Shown: one piece after another, positions 25,225 through 33,883 of the stretch | Numbering within the stretch: position 1 is the first letter of the stretch | Layout: the number at the start of each line of letters is the position of its first letter | DNA from: Trebonia sp036276115 | Lineage (GTDB): Bacteria > Actinomycetota > Actinomycetes > Streptosporangiales > Streptosporangiaceae | Direction of reading: 5' to 3' | DNA: 64,000 bases | Assembly: GCA_036276115.1 (NCBI GenBank) | Contig: DATBEM010000207.1 | Location: 15,179-79,178, forward strand | Notes under the pieces: model-generated | What the model was told of the DNA's origin: nothing | The model's database searches: none | What the model saw: the letters and a program-made list of their open reading frames with translations, nothing else | Position numbers and translations under genes: made by a program

Positions 25225-26327
25225 TTGCTCCTCACCTGCTTCGCGGTCTTCGGCTTGCCCGGTGGCTTGCCGGTTGCCTGCGTCGTCGGGGTCGCCGACG
25301 CCGACGCCGAGGGCGTGGGCACCGGGCTCGGGCTGACCGAGGACGCACCCGAGATACCGTAGCTGCTCGCCTTGCCGCCCGCCAGCTGACGGGCGATCGC
25401 CTGCATGACCGTGATCTGGCCCTGGGTGGAGTCGGCGTCGTCGATGGTGGAGACCTGGCCGGAGGCGCTGCTGGAGCGGACGACCGAGATGGCGCTGCCG
25501 GCCTGGCCCGACGGCGTGGCCGCGCCGGCGACGGCGGTGGCCGAGCTGGCGGCGGCGAACTGGCCGGCGATGGCGACCAGGACCTCGTTGGCCGGGTCAC
25601 TCGACGCGGCCGCCGGGACGCTGCCGGGGGTGACGATGACGGCAAGGGTCGCCCGGCTGGCCGGGGTGCCGGTGAACGTGATGAACCCGGCCTGGGCGTA
25701 CGCCTTGAGCAGGGTCTGGGCGTTCTCGCCGCCGGCCCCGCCGTCGGTCGCCTGCGTCCCGGGGCCGCCGGGGGAGGCGGCCGTCCCCCCGGCGGGCGCC
25801 TTGGCGAGGATCGCGCCCGCGATGAGCTGGGCCGCCTGCTGCTGGTAGGTCGTCTGCGGGTCGGTGCCGGGATTGAGGGGGGTGCCGTCGCTGGCCGCGA
25901 TCGAGCCGTTGATGCTGGACAGCGTGGACTCGGTCGCCCCCGACAGGTCGTTGAACCCCGCCTGCAGGGTGACCTGGCCGGTGACGGTCGCGCCGGCGGC
26001 GACGGCGGCCTTCTTGACCCCGTCGGTCACCGCCCCGGGGGCGCCCGGCTCGGCGATGACGACGAGCTCCTGGCCCGCGAGCAGGTGCCCCTGGCCGAGC
26101 AGGAGCGACTCCGACGTCGCCACGAACGCGTCGGCCGCGCTGGCCTGGGCCGCGTAGGCGTTGCGGGCGGTGCTGGCGGCCGACAGCTGGCTGCGCAGCG
26201 AGTTGGACGTGGAGTTGAGCACGCTGAGCGTGTTGCCCTGCAGCTCGGTCGAGCCGAGGACGATGCCGATCGCCAGCGCGAGGAACACCGCCACGATCGA
26301 GACGAGGTGGTACCGGAAGTCAATCAA
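25221..26327 (-). CDS. MctB/SteB-family membrane protein
   Basis: 368 residues. It begins with the family signature 'IDFRYHLVSIVAVFLALAIG' (one membrane span, about 8-26), followed by a coiled-coil-like Ser/Ala/Gln segment and a large external domain; the tail is Pro/Ser/Thr-rich. Relatives are mycobacterial Rv1698 (MctB, copper homeostasis) and corynebacterial SteB, which partners SteA at the division site. The TTG start at 26327 overlaps the SteA stop by 4 nt (TTGA) and reproduces the family's amino terminus exactly. Confidence 0.88.
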   Translation of the reverse strand: MIDFRYHLVSIVAVFLALAIGIVLGSTELQGNTLSVLNSTSNSLRSQLSAASTARNAYAAQASAADAFVATSESLLLGQGHLLAGQELVVIAEPGAPGAVTDGVKKAAVAAGATVTGQVTLQAGFNDLSGATESTLSSINGSIAASDGTPLNPGTDPQTTYQQQAAQLIAGAILAKAPAGGTAASPGGPGTQATDGGAGGENAQTLLKAYAQAGFITFTGTPASRATLAVIVTPGSVPAAASSDPANEVLVAIAGQFAAASSATAVAGAATPSGQAGSAISVVRSSSASGQVSTIDDADSTQGQITVMQAIARQLAGGKASSYGISGASSVSPSPVPTPSASASATPTTQATGKPPGKPKTAKQVRSK

Positions 26328-27520
26328 TGGAATAGTCCCGACAGCCAGTAGGAGAAGGTGTGCCAGGTGGCGCTGAAGTAGTTGCCGAGGATCGGCCCGG
26401 CGGGCGAGGAGAACACGGCGACGACGATGGTGAACGCCGCCGCCAGGACCAGGCCCAGCAGCGCCCAGCCGGAGATGCGGCTCTGGTAGAGCTGGTGGAC
26501 GCCGCGGGCGTTGATGACCTTGTCGCCCACCCGCAGGTGGGTGAGGAACGTGCTGGACATGCCGGGACGGCCCTTCTCCAGGAACTCGCCCAGGTTCCAG
26601 TGCCAGCCCACCACCGCGATGAGGCTCGCGCCCATCGCGTCGGCCAGCAGCAGGGCGACGTCCTCGCTGGTCCCGGCGGCGGGCAGGACGGCGGCGGGCA
26701 GGTCCAGGTCGGTCACGCGGGCCAGGCCGGGCGCGCGGCCGTCCGGGTAGGCGTGGACGACCAGCTCGGCCCCGCAGCACAGGGCGTCGTCGGAGATCGA
26801 GTCCATGTCGCCGATGATCAGCTGCGGGCGGTAGCCGGCCTCCAGCAGCGCCTCCACCCCGCCGTCGACGGCGACCAGGACCGGGCGGTACTCGCGGATG
26901 TAGGGCCGCAGCGCCCGCAGGTCCTCGCGGTAGCGGTAGCCGCGGGCGATGACGAGGACGTGCTTGTCGCGCATCCTGGTGTGCAGGTCGGGGACGGTGA
27001 TGCCGTTGCTCAGCAGGTCCCGCTCGCGGCGCAGGAACTCCATCGTGTTGGCGGTGAACGCGTCCACCTGGATGCCGACCCCCATCTCGGCCTCGCTGAG
27101 GGCGAGGGAGATGGTGCCCGGCGTCTGGCGCACGCCCTTGGCGATGACCTGGTCGGCGACGTAGAGCGTGTCGCCGTCGAGGCGGGCCAGCGCGCCCTCG
27201 GCGAGCTTGGCCAGCACGTCCCGGCCGACGTCGTCGACCAGCGGGATGCCCGCGTCGACCAGCAGCTGGGGGCCCAGGTTGGGGTAGCGGCCGGTGATGG
27301 AGCGCGAGACGTTGACCACCGCCGCCACCTTGCACGCGATCAGCTCATCGGCGCTGACCCGGTCCAGGTCGGGGTGGTCAATGACCGCGATCTCGCCGGG
27401 CAGCAGCCGCTTGACGAGCGACTTGGTCTTCACGTCTATGCGCACGGTCGCGACGATGCCGGGCGGCTCTTCGGCTCTACCCCGTCTGACCTGCGGAAAC
27501 CTCACCGTCGGTACCTTCAT
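26324..27520 (-). CDS. steA: SteA-like cytokinetic ring protein
   Basis: 398 residues. The amino part has 'VDVKTKSLVKRLLPGEIAVI' style sequence and 'VVNVSRSITGRYPNLGP'; the middle (about 215-330) is thiamine-pyrophosphokinase-like with 'VDGGVEALLEAGYRPQLIIG' and then DMDSIS. One membrane span lies near the carboxyl end ('ALLGLVLAAAFTIVVAVF'), consistent with anchoring to SteB. Homologues (Rv1697) act in septal wall synthesis and daughter-cell separation. First gene of the five-gene operon; CAGGAT lies 8 nt before the ATG. Confidence 0.87.
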   Translation of the reverse strand: MKVPTVRFPQVRRGRAEEPPGIVATVRIDVKTKSLVKRLLPGEIAVIDHPDLDRVSADELIACKVAAVVNVSRSITGRYPNLGPQLLVDAGIPLVDDVGRDVLAKLAEGALARLDGDTLYVADQVIAKGVRQTPGTISLALSEAEMGVGIQVDAFTANTMEFLRRERDLLSNGITVPDLHTRMRDKHVLVIARGYRYREDLRALRPYIREYRPVLVAVDGGVEALLEAGYRPQLIIGDMDSISDDALCCGAELVVHAYPDGRAPGLARVTDLDLPAAVLPAAGTSEDVALLLADAMGASLIAVVGWHWNLGEFLEKGRPGMSSTFLTHLRVGDKVINARGVHQLYQSRISGWALLGLVLAAAFTIVVAVFSSPAGPILGNYFSATWHTFSYWLSGLFH

Positions 27521-27563
27521 CGCCCTTTATCCTGCCAGCCCCCGCCACGCGGGCGGCGTTGCC

Positions 27564-27602
27564 TTGACATTACGGCGTGTGCTGGCGATTACGGCATATC
27601 GT
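27564..27602 (+). promoter_or_regulatory. selD promoter region
   Basis: TATCGT (27597-27602) ends 7 nt before the selD ATG, a leaderless layout. A consensus TTGACA at 27564-27569 is 27 nt from that box, too far to pair with it, and may serve another start point. Confidence 0.4.
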
Positions 27603-27609
27603 AGAAAGC

Positions 27610-28668
27610 ATGACCCGGCTTACTTCGCTGTCGCACGGCGCGGGCTGTGCCTGCAAGCTACCACTGTCATCCCTGGACGCGCTGATGTCGAAGCTCGGCG
27701 GCGACTTCCTGGGCGGGACCGCCGCGGGCGGCCCGGCGGCGGCCGACCTGCTGGTCGGGGCGGCCGAGGGCGACGACGCGGCGGTGCTGCGGCTGGACGA
27801 CCAGCGGGCGCTGGTCATGACCACCGACTTCTTCACGCCGATCGTCGACGACCCGCGCGACTGGGGCCGCATCGCCGCCGCCAACGCCCTGTCGGACGTG
27901 TACGCGATGGGCGGCCGGCCGCTGATCGCGCTGAACCTGACGGCGTGGCCCGGCGAGACGCTGTCGCTGGACATCCTGGCGGAGGTGCTCAGGGGCGGGG
28001 CCGCGGTCGCCGCGCAGGCCGGGTGCCTGGTCGTCGGCGGGCACACGATCGACGACCCGGAGCCGAAGTACGGCATGGCCGTCACCGGCATCGCCGACCC
28101 CGGCCGCCTGCTGACGGTCGACGCCGCCCGGCCGGGGGACGTCCTGGTGCTCACCAAGCCGCTGGGCACCGGGGTCGTCGCGACCGCGCACAAGCGCGGC
28201 GCCGCCCCCGACGACGTGCTGGCGGCGGCGGTCGCGGCCATGACGACGCTGAACGAGGCCGCCTCGCAGGCCGCCCTGGCGGCCGGGGTGGTGGCCGCCA
28301 CCGACGTGACCGGCTTCTCGCTGCTGGGGCACCTGCACCGGATGCTGCGGGCCAGCGGCTGCGCCGCCGGCGTCAGCGCCCCGGCGGTGCCGCTGCTGCC
28401 GGGTGCGCGCGAGCTCACCGCGGCCGGCTACGTGTCCGGCGGCACGCGCAACAACATCGCCTTCCTGACGCCGTGGGTAACCGTCGCGGGCGGGGTCCCC
28501 GACGAGGTGGCGATCTTGCTGCAGGACGCCCAGACCTCGGGCGGGCTGCTGCTGGCCACCTCCTCCCCCGACGCCCTGATGGCCGAGCTGGCCGCCCGTG
28601 ACGTGGCCGCCGCCATCATCGGCGAGGTCACCGGCGGCCCGGCCGGGCACATCGCCGTCCGCGCCTGA
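27610..28668 (+). CDS. selD: Selenide, water dikinase (selenophosphate synthetase)
   Basis: 352 residues. The active site 'GAGCACKLP' has Cys13 (a true Cys codon, not Sec) and Lys16. PurM-like ATP domain motifs are 'GDDAAVLRLDD', 'NALSDVYAMGGRPLIAL' and 'VGGHTIDDPEPKYG'; the carboxyl domain has 'DVTGFSLLGHL'. It makes selenophosphate from selenide and ATP for selenocysteine or selenouridine. No selA, selB, tRNA-Sec, ybbB or obvious selenoprotein lies in the window. Single gene, closed by a terminator. Confidence 0.95.
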   Translation: MTRLTSLSHGAGCACKLPLSSLDALMSKLGGDFLGGTAAGGPAAADLLVGAAEGDDAAVLRLDDQRALVMTTDFFTPIVDDPRDWGRIAAANALSDVYAMGGRPLIALNLTAWPGETLSLDILAEVLRGGAAVAAQAGCLVVGGHTIDDPEPKYGMAVTGIADPGRLLTVDAARPGDVLVLTKPLGTGVVATAHKRGAAPDDVLAAAVAAMTTLNEAASQAALAAGVVAATDVTGFSLLGHLHRMLRASGCAAGVSAPAVPLLPGARELTAAGYVSGGTRNNIAFLTPWVTVAGGVPDEVAILLQDAQTSGGLLLATSSPDALMAELAARDVAAAIIGEVTGGPAGHIAVRA

Positions 28669-28727
28669 CGAGGCCGAACGCGGAATAGTCCGGGGTAACG
28701 GTTGAGTTAAGGCTGACATGGCGGGGC

Positions 28728-28760
28728 AAAAAGGGCGCGCAGGACATACTGCGCGCTTTT
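28728..28760 (+). terminator. Intrinsic terminator after selD
   Basis: AAAAAGGGCGCGCAG (28728-28742) and CTGCGCGCTTTT (28749-28760) form an 8-bp GC stem with flanking A/T pairs, a 6-nt loop and a T-run, one of the few classical rho-independent terminators here. Confidence 0.75.
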
Positions 28761-28789
28761 GCATGCCCTGGAATGTCAGTGACCCTGGT

Positions 28790-28795
28790 TATGGT
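28790..28795 (+). promoter_or_regulatory. -10 box of the egtABCD operon (leaderless)
   Basis: TATGGT ends 6 nt before the egtA ATG at 28802. No ribosome site is visible and no strong -35 hexamer was found. Confidence 0.45.
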
Positions 28796-28801
28796 GCCTC
28801 C

Positions 28802-30202
28802 ATGAGCATGCAGACGGACCGCGAGGAAGAAGCCGCGGCGCACGTACACGGGATCTGCCTGAAGACCGGCCCGCCGCAGCGGGTCGGCGTCGAGCTCGAA
28901 TGGCTGGTCCGCGACGCGCGTGACCCCGCCCGGCCGGTGACGGCGGAGCGGATCGCGCGGGCCGCGTCGGTGTTCGACAGCGCCGCGGAGACCCGCGGCC
29001 CGGTCGGCCCGCCCGCCCTCGACGCCACCGGCGGCTCCCCGCCCGGGCCGCTGGCAGCGCACGCAGAACAGGCAGGGCAGCAAGCGGACGCCGGCGCAGT
29101 GCCCCGGCCCCGGCTCCCCTCCTCCTCGGCCCCCGGCGTGCTGCCGTCGGGGGCCCTTCTCACCGCCGAGCCCGGCGGGCAGCTGGAGCTGAGCTCGCTG
29201 CCCGCCGATTCGCTGGCCCAGTGCGTGTCCGCCACCGTGTCCGACATGGCTGCCTTGCGCGCCGCCGTCTCGGCGGCGGGCCTGGAGCTGGCGGGGTACG
29301 GGCTGGACCCGCTCCGGCCGCCCCTGCGGGTCCTGGACCTGCCCCGCTACGCCGCGATGGAGGCGTTCTTCGATCGCGGCGGCCCGTGGGGCCGGCGGAT
29401 GATGTGCGGCACCGCCTCCGTCCAGGTGTGCCTCGACGCCGGCGACGACAGTGACGGGCCGGCGGGCTACCGCTACCGGTGGCGCCTGGTCCACGCGCTC
29501 GGGCCGGTGCTGGTGGCGGCGTTCGCGAACTCGCCGCTGCGGGTCGGCCAGCCGACCGGCTGGCGCTCCAGCCGCCAGCAGGTGTGGGCGCACATGGACC
29601 CGGGCCGGACCCGGCCGCTGCGGCCCGACGGCCGCACCGACCCGCGCGATGAGTGGGTCGATTACGCGCTGGACGCCGAGGTGATGGTCGTGCGCGACCC
29701 GGCCTCGCCGGACTGGGCGGCGCCGCCGGGCATGACGCTGCGGTCCTGGCTGCGCGACGGCGAGTGCCTGCCGCGCCGGCCCACCACCGAGGACCTGGCG
29801 TACCACCTGTCCACCCTGTTCCCGCCGGTGCGCCCGCGCGGGTACCTGGAGCTGCGGATGATCGACGCCCAGCGCGGCGACGGCTGGATCGTCCCCCTCG
29901 CCGTCGCGACGGCGCTGGTGGAAGACGAGCGGGCGGCCGAGACGGCCATGGCGGCCTGCGAGCCGCTGGCGGCCGGGCCAGGCGGCGACCCGTGGCTGCG
30001 GGCCGCCCGGCTGGGGCCGTCGGACCCGGTGATCGGGCGCGCGAGCCGGGAGTGCTTCGCGGCCGCCCGCGACGCCCTGGACCGGATGGAGGTTCCAGCC
30101 GCGATTGGCGCGGTAGTTGATCACTTCACCGAGCAGTACGTCGCCCGGGACCGCTGCCCGGCCGACGACCTGACCCGCCCCGACGAGGAGGGATCCCCAT
30201 GA
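28802..30202 (+). CDS. egtA: Ergothioneine biosynthesis glutamate-cysteine ligase EgtA
   Basis: 466 residues of the GCS2 type. 'RVGVELEWLVRD' (about 27-38) and 'LTAEPGGQLELSS' (about 120-132) build the ATP/Glu site; 'RRMMCGTASVQVCLDAGD', 'NSPLRVGQPTGWRSSRQQVW' and 'YLELRMIDAQ' follow. It joins Glu and Cys to give the sulfur donor for EgtB. An unusual ~50-residue Pro/Ala/Gln-rich stretch (about 62-112) separates the first strand from the catalytic core. A second ATG two codons downstream is possible. Overlaps egtB by 4 nt. Confidence 0.93.
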   Translation: MSMQTDREEEAAAHVHGICLKTGPPQRVGVELEWLVRDARDPARPVTAERIARAASVFDSAAETRGPVGPPALDATGGSPPGPLAAHAEQAGQQADAGAVPRPRLPSSSAPGVLPSGALLTAEPGGQLELSSLPADSLAQCVSATVSDMAALRAAVSAAGLELAGYGLDPLRPPLRVLDLPRYAAMEAFFDRGGPWGRRMMCGTASVQVCLDAGDDSDGPAGYRYRWRLVHALGPVLVAAFANSPLRVGQPTGWRSSRQQVWAHMDPGRTRPLRPDGRTDPRDEWVDYALDAEVMVVRDPASPDWAAPPGMTLRSWLRDGECLPRRPTTEDLAYHLSTLFPPVRPRGYLELRMIDAQRGDGWIVPLAVATALVEDERAAETAMAACEPLAAGPGGDPWLRAARLGPSDPVIGRASRECFAAARDALDRMEVPAAIGAVVDHFTEQYVARDRCPADDLTRPDEEGSP

Positions 30203-31581
30203 CGGAGCAATCGCGGCCTGACCCGCAGGCGCCGGCCGGCCGCCTGGCGGAGCTGGCGCACAGCCCGGAGGCGCTGCGGGAGCGGATCGCGGCGGAGCTG
30301 ATGGCGGCCCGGGAGCGCACCACCGGGCTGACTACCGCCGTCGACGAGGCCGACCTGGTCAAGCAGCACTCGCCGCTGATGTCGCCGCTGGTGTGGGACC
30401 TGGCCCACATCCCCAACCAGGAAGAGCTGTGGCTGCTGCGCGGGGTCGGCCGCCGGGACGCGATGTACCCGGGGATGGACTCGCTGTACGACGCGTTCGA
30501 GCACCCGCGGGCCAGCCGCCCGGCCCTGCCGCTGTTCCCGCCGGCCGAGGCCCGCGCCTACGGGCACGAGGTCCGGGGGCGGGTGCTGGACCTGCTCGAC
30601 GCGGTCCGGCTCGCGCCCGGCGGCAGCCGGCTGCTGGACGGCGGGTTCGCGTTCGGCATGATCGCCCAGCACGAGGCGCAGCACGACGAGACGATGCTCG
30701 CCACCCACCAGCTGCGCGACGGCGCGCCGGCCCTGTCGGCCCCGGCGCCGCCCCCGGCCCCGGCCGACGCGGCCGCGCTGCCGGGCGAGGTGCTGGTGGC
30801 GGGCGGCCCGTTCACCATGGGCACCTCGGCCGAGCCGTGGGCACTGGACAACGAGCGGCCCGCCCACCAGGTCGACGTGCCCGCGTTCTACCTGGACACC
30901 ACCCCGGTCACCAACGGGCAGTACGAGCGGTTCATCGCCGACGGCGGCTACGACGACCCGCGCTGGTGGACGGCCGCCGGCTGGGACCACCGGCAGGAGG
31001 CCGGCCTGGTGGCGCCCTTGTTCTGGGCCCGGGACGGCGGGACCTGGCTGCGGGCCTCCTTCGGGGTCACCGCGCCGGTCGCGGCCGACGAGCCAGTCGT
31101 GCACGTGTGCTGGTACGAGGCCGACGCCTACGCCCGGTGGGCCGGGCGGCGGCTGCCAACCGAGGCCGAGTGGGAGAAGGCGGCCCGGTTCGACCCGGCC
31201 AGCGGGCGGTCGCGGCGCTACCCGTGGGGCGACGCCGACCCCGGACCGGCCCACGCCAACCTCGGGCAGCGGCACCTGCGGCCCGCCCCGGCCGGCTCCT
31301 ACCCCGGCGGCGCCGCCCCGTGCGGCGCCCGCCAGCTGATCGGGGACGTGTGGGAGTGGACCAGCTCGGACTTCAGCCCGTACCCGGGGTTCGAGGCGTG
31401 GCCGTACAAGGAGTACTCGGAGGTCTTCTTCGGCCCCGGCTACAAGGTGCTGCGCGGCGGCGCGTTCGGGGTGTCCCCGGTGGCGTGCCGGGCCACGTTC
31501 CGCAACTGGGACTACCCGATCCGGCGGCAGGTCTTCGCCGGGTTCCGGACCGCCCGCCCGGCCCCGCCCGGCGCCGCCTGA
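30199..31581 (+). CDS. egtB: Ergothioneine biosynthesis sulfoxide synthase EgtB
   Basis: 460 residues. A DinB-like iron domain has His70 ('VWDLAH') and the 'QHEAQHDE' pair (His158, His162), the three-His non-haem iron site. From ~255 a formylglycine-generating-enzyme (FGE/sulfatase) domain has 'GGPFTMGTS', 'CWYEADAYARWAGRRLPTEA' and ends 'RNWDYPIRRQVFAGFRTARP'. It couples gamma-Glu-Cys to hercynine with O2. Coupled to egtA (ATGA) and egtC (TGATG). Confidence 0.96.
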   Translation: MTEQSRPDPQAPAGRLAELAHSPEALRERIAAELMAARERTTGLTTAVDEADLVKQHSPLMSPLVWDLAHIPNQEELWLLRGVGRRDAMYPGMDSLYDAFEHPRASRPALPLFPPAEARAYGHEVRGRVLDLLDAVRLAPGGSRLLDGGFAFGMIAQHEAQHDETMLATHQLRDGAPALSAPAPPPAPADAAALPGEVLVAGGPFTMGTSAEPWALDNERPAHQVDVPAFYLDTTPVTNGQYERFIADGGYDDPRWWTAAGWDHRQEAGLVAPLFWARDGGTWLRASFGVTAPVAADEPVVHVCWYEADAYARWAGRRLPTEAEWEKAARFDPASGRSRRYPWGDADPGPAHANLGQRHLRPAPAGSYPGGAAPCGARQLIGDVWEWTSSDFSPYPGFEAWPYKEYSEVFFGPGYKVLRGGAFGVSPVACRATFRNWDYPIRRQVFAGFRTARPAPPGAA

Positions 31582-32351
31582 TGTGCCGGCACGTGGCCTA
31601 CCTGGGGCCGCCCCGGTCGCTGGGGTCGCTGCTGATCGAGCCGCCCCACGGGCTGTACCGGCAGTCGTGGGCACCGCGGCGCCAGCGGCACGGGACGGTC
31701 AACGCGGACGGGTTCGGCATCGGCTGGTACGCCCCCGGCGACCCGGCGCCGGCCCGCTACCGGCGCGACATCCCGATCTGGGGCGACCCGTCGCTGCCGG
31801 ACATCGCGCGGGTCGTGGCGTCCTCGGCCGTGCTGGCGGCCGTGCGGTCGGCCACCGAGGGGATGGCGGGCGGCGCGGCGGCGGCCGCCCCGTTCGGCTC
31901 GGGCGCCTGGCTGTTCAGCCACAACGGGGTCATGACGGGCTGGCCGACGCTGCCGCTGCCGCCGGTGTCGCTGCCGGCCATGGAGGCGATGACCGACTCG
32001 GCCTACCTGTGGGCGCTGGTGCTGGACCGGCTGCGGGACGGGGCCGCCCCCGCCGCCGCCCTGGCCGACGCGATCGCCGCGGTCGCGGCGGCGGGCATCG
32101 AGGGGCGGTTCAACTTCCTGTGGACCGACGGCTCGGCCATCGCCGCGACCGCCTGCGGGGACACGCTGTGGTACCGGGCCGTGCCCGGCGACGCCGGCGG
32201 CGACTCGGTGACGGTCGCGTCCGAGCCGTCCGATGACCTCCCGGGCTGGACCGAGGTCCCCGACCAGCACGTGCTCACCGCCGTCCGGGGCCTGGTGGAG
32301 GTCCAGCCGCTGTCCGCCGCGACGTCAACCGCAACCGAAGGGATCGGCTAG
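31581..32351 (+). CDS. egtC: Ergothioneine biosynthesis amidohydrolase EgtC
   Basis: 256-residue Ntn-type class-II glutamine amidotransferase. It starts MCRHVAYLG so that Cys2 is the nucleophile after Met removal; 'ADGFGIGWY', 'WLFSHNGVM' and 'VASEPSDD' line the site. It removes Glu from gamma-glutamyl-hercynylcysteine sulfoxide. Starts on the stop codon of egtB and ends 3 bp before egtD. Confidence 0.94.
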   Translation: MCRHVAYLGPPRSLGSLLIEPPHGLYRQSWAPRRQRHGTVNADGFGIGWYAPGDPAPARYRRDIPIWGDPSLPDIARVVASSAVLAAVRSATEGMAGGAAAAAPFGSGAWLFSHNGVMTGWPTLPLPPVSLPAMEAMTDSAYLWALVLDRLRDGAAPAAALADAIAAVAAAGIEGRFNFLWTDGSAIAATACGDTLWYRAVPGDAGGDSVTVASEPSDDLPGWTEVPDQHVLTAVRGLVEVQPLSAATSTATEGIG

Positions 32352-32354
32352 CCA

Positions 32355-33359
32355 ATGACCACCATCGAGCGACTGCTGCCGGCGGGCTACCTGGATGACG
32401 CCCTGCGCCGCGACGCGCGCGCGGGCCTGACCGCCACGCCGAAGACGCTGCCGCCCAAGTGGTTCTACGACGCGCAGGGCAGCGCGCTGTTCGACAAGAT
32501 CACCGAGCTGCCCGAGTACTACCCGACCCGGGCCGAGCGGTCGATCCTGCGCGCGGTCGCCCCCGACATCGCCGCCCAGTCGCAGGCCGCGACCCTGGTC
32601 GAGCTCGGCTCGGGGTCCTCGGACAAGACCCGGGCGCTGCTGAGCGCCCTGGGCGCGGCCGGGTCGCTGCGCTCCTACGTCATGATCGACGTGAGCGAGG
32701 CGGCGCTGCTGGCCGCGGGCGACGCGCTGGAGGCCGAGTACCCGGGGCTGGACATCCACGCGGTCGTCTCGGACTTCGAGGAAAACCTCGGCCTGCCCCC
32801 GGCCGGTGGCCTGCCCGGGGCGGGCCTGCCGGGCGAGGCGGGCGGCGGGCGGCGGCTGGTCGCGTTCCTCGGCTCCACCATCGGGAACATGGCCCCCGCC
32901 CAGCGGGCCGCGTTCCTGGGGCGGGCGCGGGCGGCGCTGCGCCCGGGCGACGCGTTCCTGCTCGGCACCGACCTCGTCAAGGACCCGGCCACCCTGGTCG
33001 CGGCCTACGACGACACCGCCGGGGTGACCGCCGCGTTCAACAAGAACGTCCTGTCGGTGCTGAACGCCGCCCTCGGCGCGGACTTCGACCCTGACGCGTT
33101 CGAGCACGTCGCGGCGTGGGACGCGGCCGACGAGTGGATCGAGATGCGGCTGCGGGCCACGACCGCCCAGCGGGTGAGGGTGCCCGGCATCGGCCTGACG
33201 GCGCAGTTCGCCGCGGGCGAGGAGATGCGCACCGAGATCTCGGCCAAGTTCCGCCCGGGCGGCGTCGCGGCCGAGCTGCGGGCGGCCGGCCTCGCGCCGG
33301 CCGGCTGGTGGACCGACGAGGCGGGCCAGTTCGGCCTCTCGCTGTCCGTCCCCGCGTAG
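32355..33359 (+). CDS. egtD: L-histidine N-alpha-methyltransferase EgtD
   Basis: 334 residues. 'LPPKWFYDAQGSALFDKITE', 'LPEYYPTRAERSIL', SAM-binding 'LVELGSGSSDKTRALL', 'IDVSEAAL' and 'FLGSTIGNM' are the EgtD set; the carboxyl end has 'EMRTEISAKF'. It makes hercynine by trimethylating histidine, the first committed step. Last gene of egtABCD. The PLP lyase EgtE that finishes the pathway is not in the window. Confidence 0.96.
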   Translation: MTTIERLLPAGYLDDALRRDARAGLTATPKTLPPKWFYDAQGSALFDKITELPEYYPTRAERSILRAVAPDIAAQSQAATLVELGSGSSDKTRALLSALGAAGSLRSYVMIDVSEAALLAAGDALEAEYPGLDIHAVVSDFEENLGLPPAGGLPGAGLPGEAGGGRRLVAFLGSTIGNMAPAQRAAFLGRARAALRPGDAFLLGTDLVKDPATLVAAYDDTAGVTAAFNKNVLSVLNAALGADFDPDAFEHVAAWDAADEWIEMRLRATTAQRVRVPGIGLTAQFAAGEEMRTEISAKFRPGGVAAELRAAGLAPAGWWTDEAGQFGLSLSVPA

Positions 33360-33499
33360 GCCGCCGCCACCGGAATTCCACGGGCCCGCGCAGCGCCCGG
33401 GGCAGGCCCGCCGGGACATCCGGCCGGGGGCTTCCCCGGGCGCTCGCCGCGCGGGCCGGCCTGGCCAGCGGCCCCCCTGCCGGACAGCAGGCCCGCAGT

Positions 33500-33527
33500 G
33501 GCCCGCCCGGGGCACCCCTGGCGGGCC
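33500..33527 (+). terminator. GC hairpin before motif copy 4
   Basis: GGCCCGCC (33500-33507) and GGCGGGCC (33520-33527) form a perfect 8-bp stem, followed two bases later by the T-rich motif TTCTTGCTGTT. It lies between convergent egtD and mhuD and could end the egt transcript. Confidence 0.6.
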
Positions 33528-33529
33528 GC

Positions 33530-33546
33530 TTCTTGCTGTTATCAGA
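33530..33546 (+). repeat. Dispersed motif, copy 4
   Basis: TTCTTGCTGTTATCAGA, directly after the GC hairpin and 8 bp from the end of mhuD. Confidence 0.9.
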
Positions 33547-33553
33547 GCTGGCG

Positions 33554-33883
33554 CTAGCGGCCGGGCGAGCCGCCGGCGATCTCGTAGGACCAGACCTCGC
33601 TGTGCACGCCGACGGGTGCCTGGGCGGGGCCGCCGGACCGCCCGGCGGCCGAGCGGTGCCCGTGGGCGAACGCGGGCGAGTTCACCCAGGCGCTGAACGA
33701 CTCCTCGTCCCGCCAGCGGGTGATGACGAGCCAGGTGGTGCGGTCATCAGCCGGGCGCAGGAGCTCGAAGCCCTCGAAGCCGTCCTGGTCGTCCACCGCC
33801 CCCGCCCGGGCGGCGAACCGGCGGGCGAGCTCGTCGCCACTGTCGGCGGGCACCGTAATCGCGTTGATCTTCACCACGGTCAT
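33554..33883 (-). CDS. mhuD: MhuD-type haem-degrading monooxygenase
   Basis: 109 residues, ferredoxin-like ABM fold. The sequence 'MTVVKINAITVPADSGDELA', 'DGFEGFELLRPADDRTTW' and 'FSAWVNSPAFAHGHR' follows mycobacterial MhuD closely, including Asn7, Trp66 and the haem-side His (74/76). MhuD opens haem to mycobilin and frees iron without CO. ATG 33883 is chosen over an upstream TTG because GGGAGG lies 9 nt before it. Single gene. Confidence 0.85.
   Translation of the reverse strand: MTVVKINAITVPADSGDELARRFAARAGAVDDQDGFEGFELLRPADDRTTWLVITRWRDEESFSAWVNSPAFAHGHRSAAGRSGGPAQAPVGVHSEVWSYEIAGGSPGR

Noticed and set aside
27564..27569. TTGACA as -35 of the selD leaderless promoter
   Set aside because: It lies 27 nt from the TATCGT box, too far for one promoter; kept only as a possible second start.
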